Part shown: in pieces, positions 40,853 through 42,861 of the stretch
Layout of the letters: each line of letters begins with the position of its first letter
Position numbering within the stretch: position 1 is the stretch's first letter
Assembly (NCBI GenBank): GCA_030018695.1
Contig: JASEHI010000016.1
Coordinates: 1 to 42,861, forward strand
Direction of reading: 5' to 3'
DNA from: Anaerolineales bacterium
Lineage (GTDB): Bacteria; Chloroflexota; Anaerolineae; Anaerolineales; Villigracilaceae
Length of the DNA: 42,861 nucleotides
Translations under genes and position numbers: made by a program
The notes under the pieces: model-generated
Seen by the model: the letters and a program-made list of their open reading frames with translations, nothing else
What the model was told of the DNA's origin: nothing
Databases searched by the model: none

Positions 40853-41481
40853 TTTACGAATTTCCCGCATCCTCCGAACCTATACGCCAGGGTGACATCT
40901 TTCGGTACGTTCCGAGGATTGATTTTAACCTTGCTCAATTGCCCATTGTTGCGGGAGAGGATACCCTGCTTGACGACTGGTCAAGAGTGTCGGCTAACGC
41001 TGGTATGATTACGGCATTGGTGGCAATGAGACCGGTTACCGCGATTGTGATTACCCAAGATTGTGATGCCGTGCGAATCGAAGATATTGCACTGTGCGAA
41101 ATATCGCCTTTTGAAATCGTAGAACCGATGGCAAAAAGTGCCAAATACCCCAGCAAGACGATGAGTGTGATCACGAAACATGCGCACATTAACTTGAAGT
41201 GGTTCTATTTGCCGCCTGATACTCGAATAGGCTTCGCGAATAAGATGGCCGTGGACTTCCAATCGGTTTTACGCGTATCCCGCTTGTACCTCGACCAATA
41301 TCTATCTCAAATGCGGATTGGACGGTTGAACGAGTTGGCGGCAGAACATTTTCGTGAAAGACTTTCCGAGTATTTCAGGCGGTATCCTTATGATGAGTGG
41401 TATCCTTTGGACAAGGCGGAATTGGAAGAATATCGAAAAAACCAACCTGAATCGATAGAACCATTCCCATGGCAGGCATAG
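40849..41481 (+). CDS. Hypothetical protein with ITQDCD motif, third gene of the module
   Basis: 210 residues, family not firmly recognised. The layout is RQGDIFRYVP near residue 13, then VTAIVITQDCDAVRIEDIALCEI near 62-84, then a helical C-terminus ending with RRYPYDEWYPLDKAELEEY. The GDIF and TQDCD blocks look like conserved family motifs and could be a ligand- or metal-binding site (Asp-Cys-Asp), but no catalytic role can be assigned. A terminator follows at 41503-41528. Confidence 0.7.
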   Translation: MIYEFPASSEPIRQGDIFRYVPRIDFNLAQLPIVAGEDTLLDDWSRVSANAGMITALVAMRPVTAIVITQDCDAVRIEDIALCEISPFEIVEPMAKSAKYPSKTMSVITKHAHINLKWFYLPPDTRIGFANKMAVDFQSVLRVSRLYLDQYLSQMRIGRLNELAAEHFRERLSEYFRRYPYDEWYPLDKAELEEYRKNQPESIEPFPWQA

Positions 41482-41502
41482 TTAGTTGGGATTACGCCAT
41501 AA

Positions 41503-41528
41503 TAAAGCTGCTCACTTGAGCGGCTTTA
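41503..41528 (+). terminator. Intrinsic terminator after the three-gene module
   Basis: TAAAGC/GCTTTA arms with an inner GCTCA/TGAGC stem form a hairpin, followed by an A/T-rich run. It separates the module from the DUF262 gene and may end transcription there. Confidence 0.65.
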
Positions 41529-41550
41529 TAAAAATTTTATAGAGGTCACG

Positions 41551-41745
41551 ATGAAAGCAGACAGCCTGAAAATCTTCAGGGTTTTTAGCAGCGGCGGCGT
41601 GGTGCATTATGTCTTGCCATACTTCCAGCGTGAATATGCCTGGGAAAAATCCCACTGGCAAACCCTGCTCAATGATGTGTTGGGATTGTATGAAACCTAT
41701 AATCCCGACAAAGAGCCCGAACACTTCATGGGCGCTCTGGTATAG
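41551..41745 (+). pseudogene. DUF262 (GmrSD-like) gene, N-terminal 64 codons only
   Basis: The start KADSLKIFRVFSSGGVVHYVLPYF, then QREYAWEKSHWQTLLNDV and EPEHFMGALV, fits the N-terminal part of DUF262 proteins. There QR-Y-WE and the later F-G form part of the nucleotide-binding fold. Complete members (such as GmrS) are several hundred residues. The frame stops at a TAG right after GGTA, where an IS630-like fragment begins (TA dinucleotide, the known target of that family). GAGGT lies 5 nt before the ATG. The rest of the gene is not in the window. Confidence 0.7.
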
Positions 41746-42072
41746 AACTTCGGAAAAAGATTTTGAAACCGGGCTCAGTTGGACAGAATGGTAGAAATAT
41801 GGCATGATGTTCATCGCTTGGATTTTTTCCTGACCAAATCCAAACCGCCGATTGTCTGCCCGGAGGATATTTCTCATGTCCATCGCTTTTCGGATACAGG
41901 TAAGCAACCAGGTTCTTGCCAGTTTGTACGAACGTCTGTACCGGGCGTATGACATGGGACAATTGCGGTTGGTCAAGCGCATCCATGCTGTGTTGTACAT
42001 CATCGATGGCAAAGAGGTGGCTGAAGTCGCCGCCATCCTCAAACTCAGTGCCCAGACAATTTACAATTACAT
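41743..42072 (+). mobile_element. IS630-like insertion sequence fragment
   Basis: It begins at the TA where the DUF262 frame breaks off. It contains the start of a transposase with a helix-turn-helix and ends where the next element begins (near 42071-42075). The far end and the catalytic part are missing. Confidence 0.55.
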
Positions 42073-42076
42073 GTAA
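41876..42076 (+). pseudogene. IS630-family transposase, N-terminal fragment
   Basis: 66 codons from ATG 41876, which has GGAGG 9 nt upstream. The segment LVKRIHAVLYIIDGKEVAEV, then AAILKLSAQTIYNYM, is a helix-turn-helix as found at the N-terminus of IS630-family transposases. The frame stops in the ATGTAA that marks the edge of the next element. The DDE catalytic region is absent. Confidence 0.6.
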
Positions 42077-42124
42077 TGTTTAGGGGGCAGCGTCAGGGCT
42101 ACCCATCTCCAAAAAGTCGATTCC
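42070..42124. repeat. 55-bp exact direct repeat, copy 1 (copy 2 at 42807-42861)
   Basis: Every base from 42070 to 42124 is repeated at 42807-42861, the last 55 bases of the window. It contains the 3' end of the minus-strand transposase and the presumed element end starting TAATGTTTAGGGGGCAGC. Copy 2 has CATG just before that end, as copy 1 does. Confidence 0.95.
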
Positions 42125-42861
42125 GCTTTTCTGGCTCTGTCAGCGGATAAACTGGCTCGCCCTCGGCAATACTCAACTGCACAACCAAGTGATTGAGCCA
42201 AGGCAAAGCCACGCGCTTGCCATTGAGTTTGTCCAGCAAGGGCTGGAGTTCGTCTTGGCCTGGGAAGGGATCAAAGACGACGTGGAGCTCTTTACCAATC
42301 AAATACAAGGCGGCCAGACGGCGGATGAACTTGCGCAGCAAAGTACCCGCCCACCGGTGAACGTACTCACCACCCATCGCTTGAGCAAAGAGGGTCATCA
42401 GGTTGAAGACCAGGCAATGCAGCCAAGCGGAGAGGAAGAAGGCCGTGTTGTCGAACTCGACCTCGCGGTGCAATTCTCCCTGCTCATCGCGGGTGGTCTT
42501 GAGCACATAACCGGTGGGCAAGATATCGGACTGAAGATCGTGACGGCCAATACGATGGGCGAACTCTTGCCCCCAATGGTCACCCTGTTCATTGAGCAAG
42601 GCGCGGGCATCCCGGGTGCGGTCGTTGGTCAACAAGACCACCGGCCAACGCTCGGCGGGTTTCTGGCCCTGCGGGTCGTGCAGGACGATAGCCCGCAGGG
42701 TGACGGTGCTCACGATCTGATTGTTCTCCCACACGTTGAAGGTCATCTCCGTGTCAGCCAGGCGATAGGCGGGGCGTTGGTCTGTGGGCCGGTCGGCATG
42801 TTTATCCATGTAATGTTTAGGGGGCAGCGTCAGGGCTACCCATCTCCAAAAAGTCGATTCC
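42075..42861 (-). mobile_element. Insertion sequence (IS4-like DDE), incomplete at the window edge
   Basis: The right side starts at TAATGTTTAGGGGGCAGC and carries the C-terminal part of a transposase on the minus strand. The N-terminal part, with the first catalytic Asp residues, is not present. The window ends in a repeat of the same element end. This may reflect a nested insertion at a CATG site or an assembly break. Confidence 0.6.
42099..42809 (-). pseudogene. Transposase, C-terminal region (IS4-superfamily-like)
   Basis: 236 codons, with the apparent ATG created at the edge of the repeat, so the true start is missing. The region WGQEFAHRIGRHDLQSDILP could contain the third catalytic acid of a DDE enzyme. 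FDNTAFFLSAWLHCLVFNL and YVHRWAGTLLRKFIRRLA are typical of the C-terminal helices of such transposases. Family assignment is tentative. Confidence 0.55.

Noticed and set aside
41512-42042. Minus-strand open frame of 176 aa
   Set aside because: It lies opposite the DUF262 fragment and the IS630-like transposase, which have good start sites and recognisable motifs on the plus strand.

Overview
This 42.9 kb window reads like the chromosome of a GC-rich bacterium of the Chloroflexota, probably Anaerolineae-like. That placement is an inference from gene content and style: Thr-Pro-rich LysM proteins, a CdaA-CdaR pair, response-regulator/MinD fusions and a complete System I cytochrome c maturation set. 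It was not tested with marker genes. The last 55 bp repeat an internal sequence exactly, so the right edge is probably an assembly end inside an insertion sequence.

Left part (1-22.5 kb) is housekeeping. It holds a CtpA-type protease, a HAD phosphatase, endonuclease-type MutL and a zinc alcohol dehydrogenase. Next comes a solitary AT-rich AlkD-like gene that looks like an integron-type cassette with a split attC. A three-gene signalling operon follows on the minus strand (response regulator-MinD, sirtuin, GAF histidine kinase, joined by short overlaps). Then come uvrA, a LysM protein, coaE fused to a GNAT-like domain, cdaA-cdaR-der, a cold-shock gene, a GNAT/membrane-protein pair, and yebC-ruvC-ruvA.

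Middle part (22.5-31.6 kb) is a minus-strand cytochrome c maturation cluster read ccmE-ccmF-ccmH-ccmG-ccmI-like-diheme lipoprotein-ccmA-ccmB-ccmC-ccmD. CcmE has Cys in the CxxxY form instead of the usual heme-binding His. ccmD is a 48-residue gene recovered by reading the minus strand directly. A NarL-type regulator that has lost the start of its receiver domain separates this cluster from the next.

Right part (32.5-42.9 kb) is an accessory, defence-like region. It holds a phospholipase D-SNF2 helicase and an overlapping Eco57I-type adenine methylase whose specificity region is AT-rich. These are followed by a translationally coupled three-gene module of unknown function (TIGR04255-like, 123 aa, and a protein with an ITQDCD motif). 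Last are a DUF262 gene cut off by an IS630-like fragment and part of a second insertion sequence.

The most unusual theme is a set of short-unit (7-9 bp) tandem arrays, usually present as two inverted halves around a loop, with a different unit at each locus. They fill intergenic spaces and also enter coding sequences: the MutL linker, a UvrA insertion, the CcmH signal peptide and the CcmB N-terminus. The AlkD cassette sits exactly between the two halves of one such pair. A separate 46-bp repeat is identical inside mutL and the HAD gene but is read in different frames.
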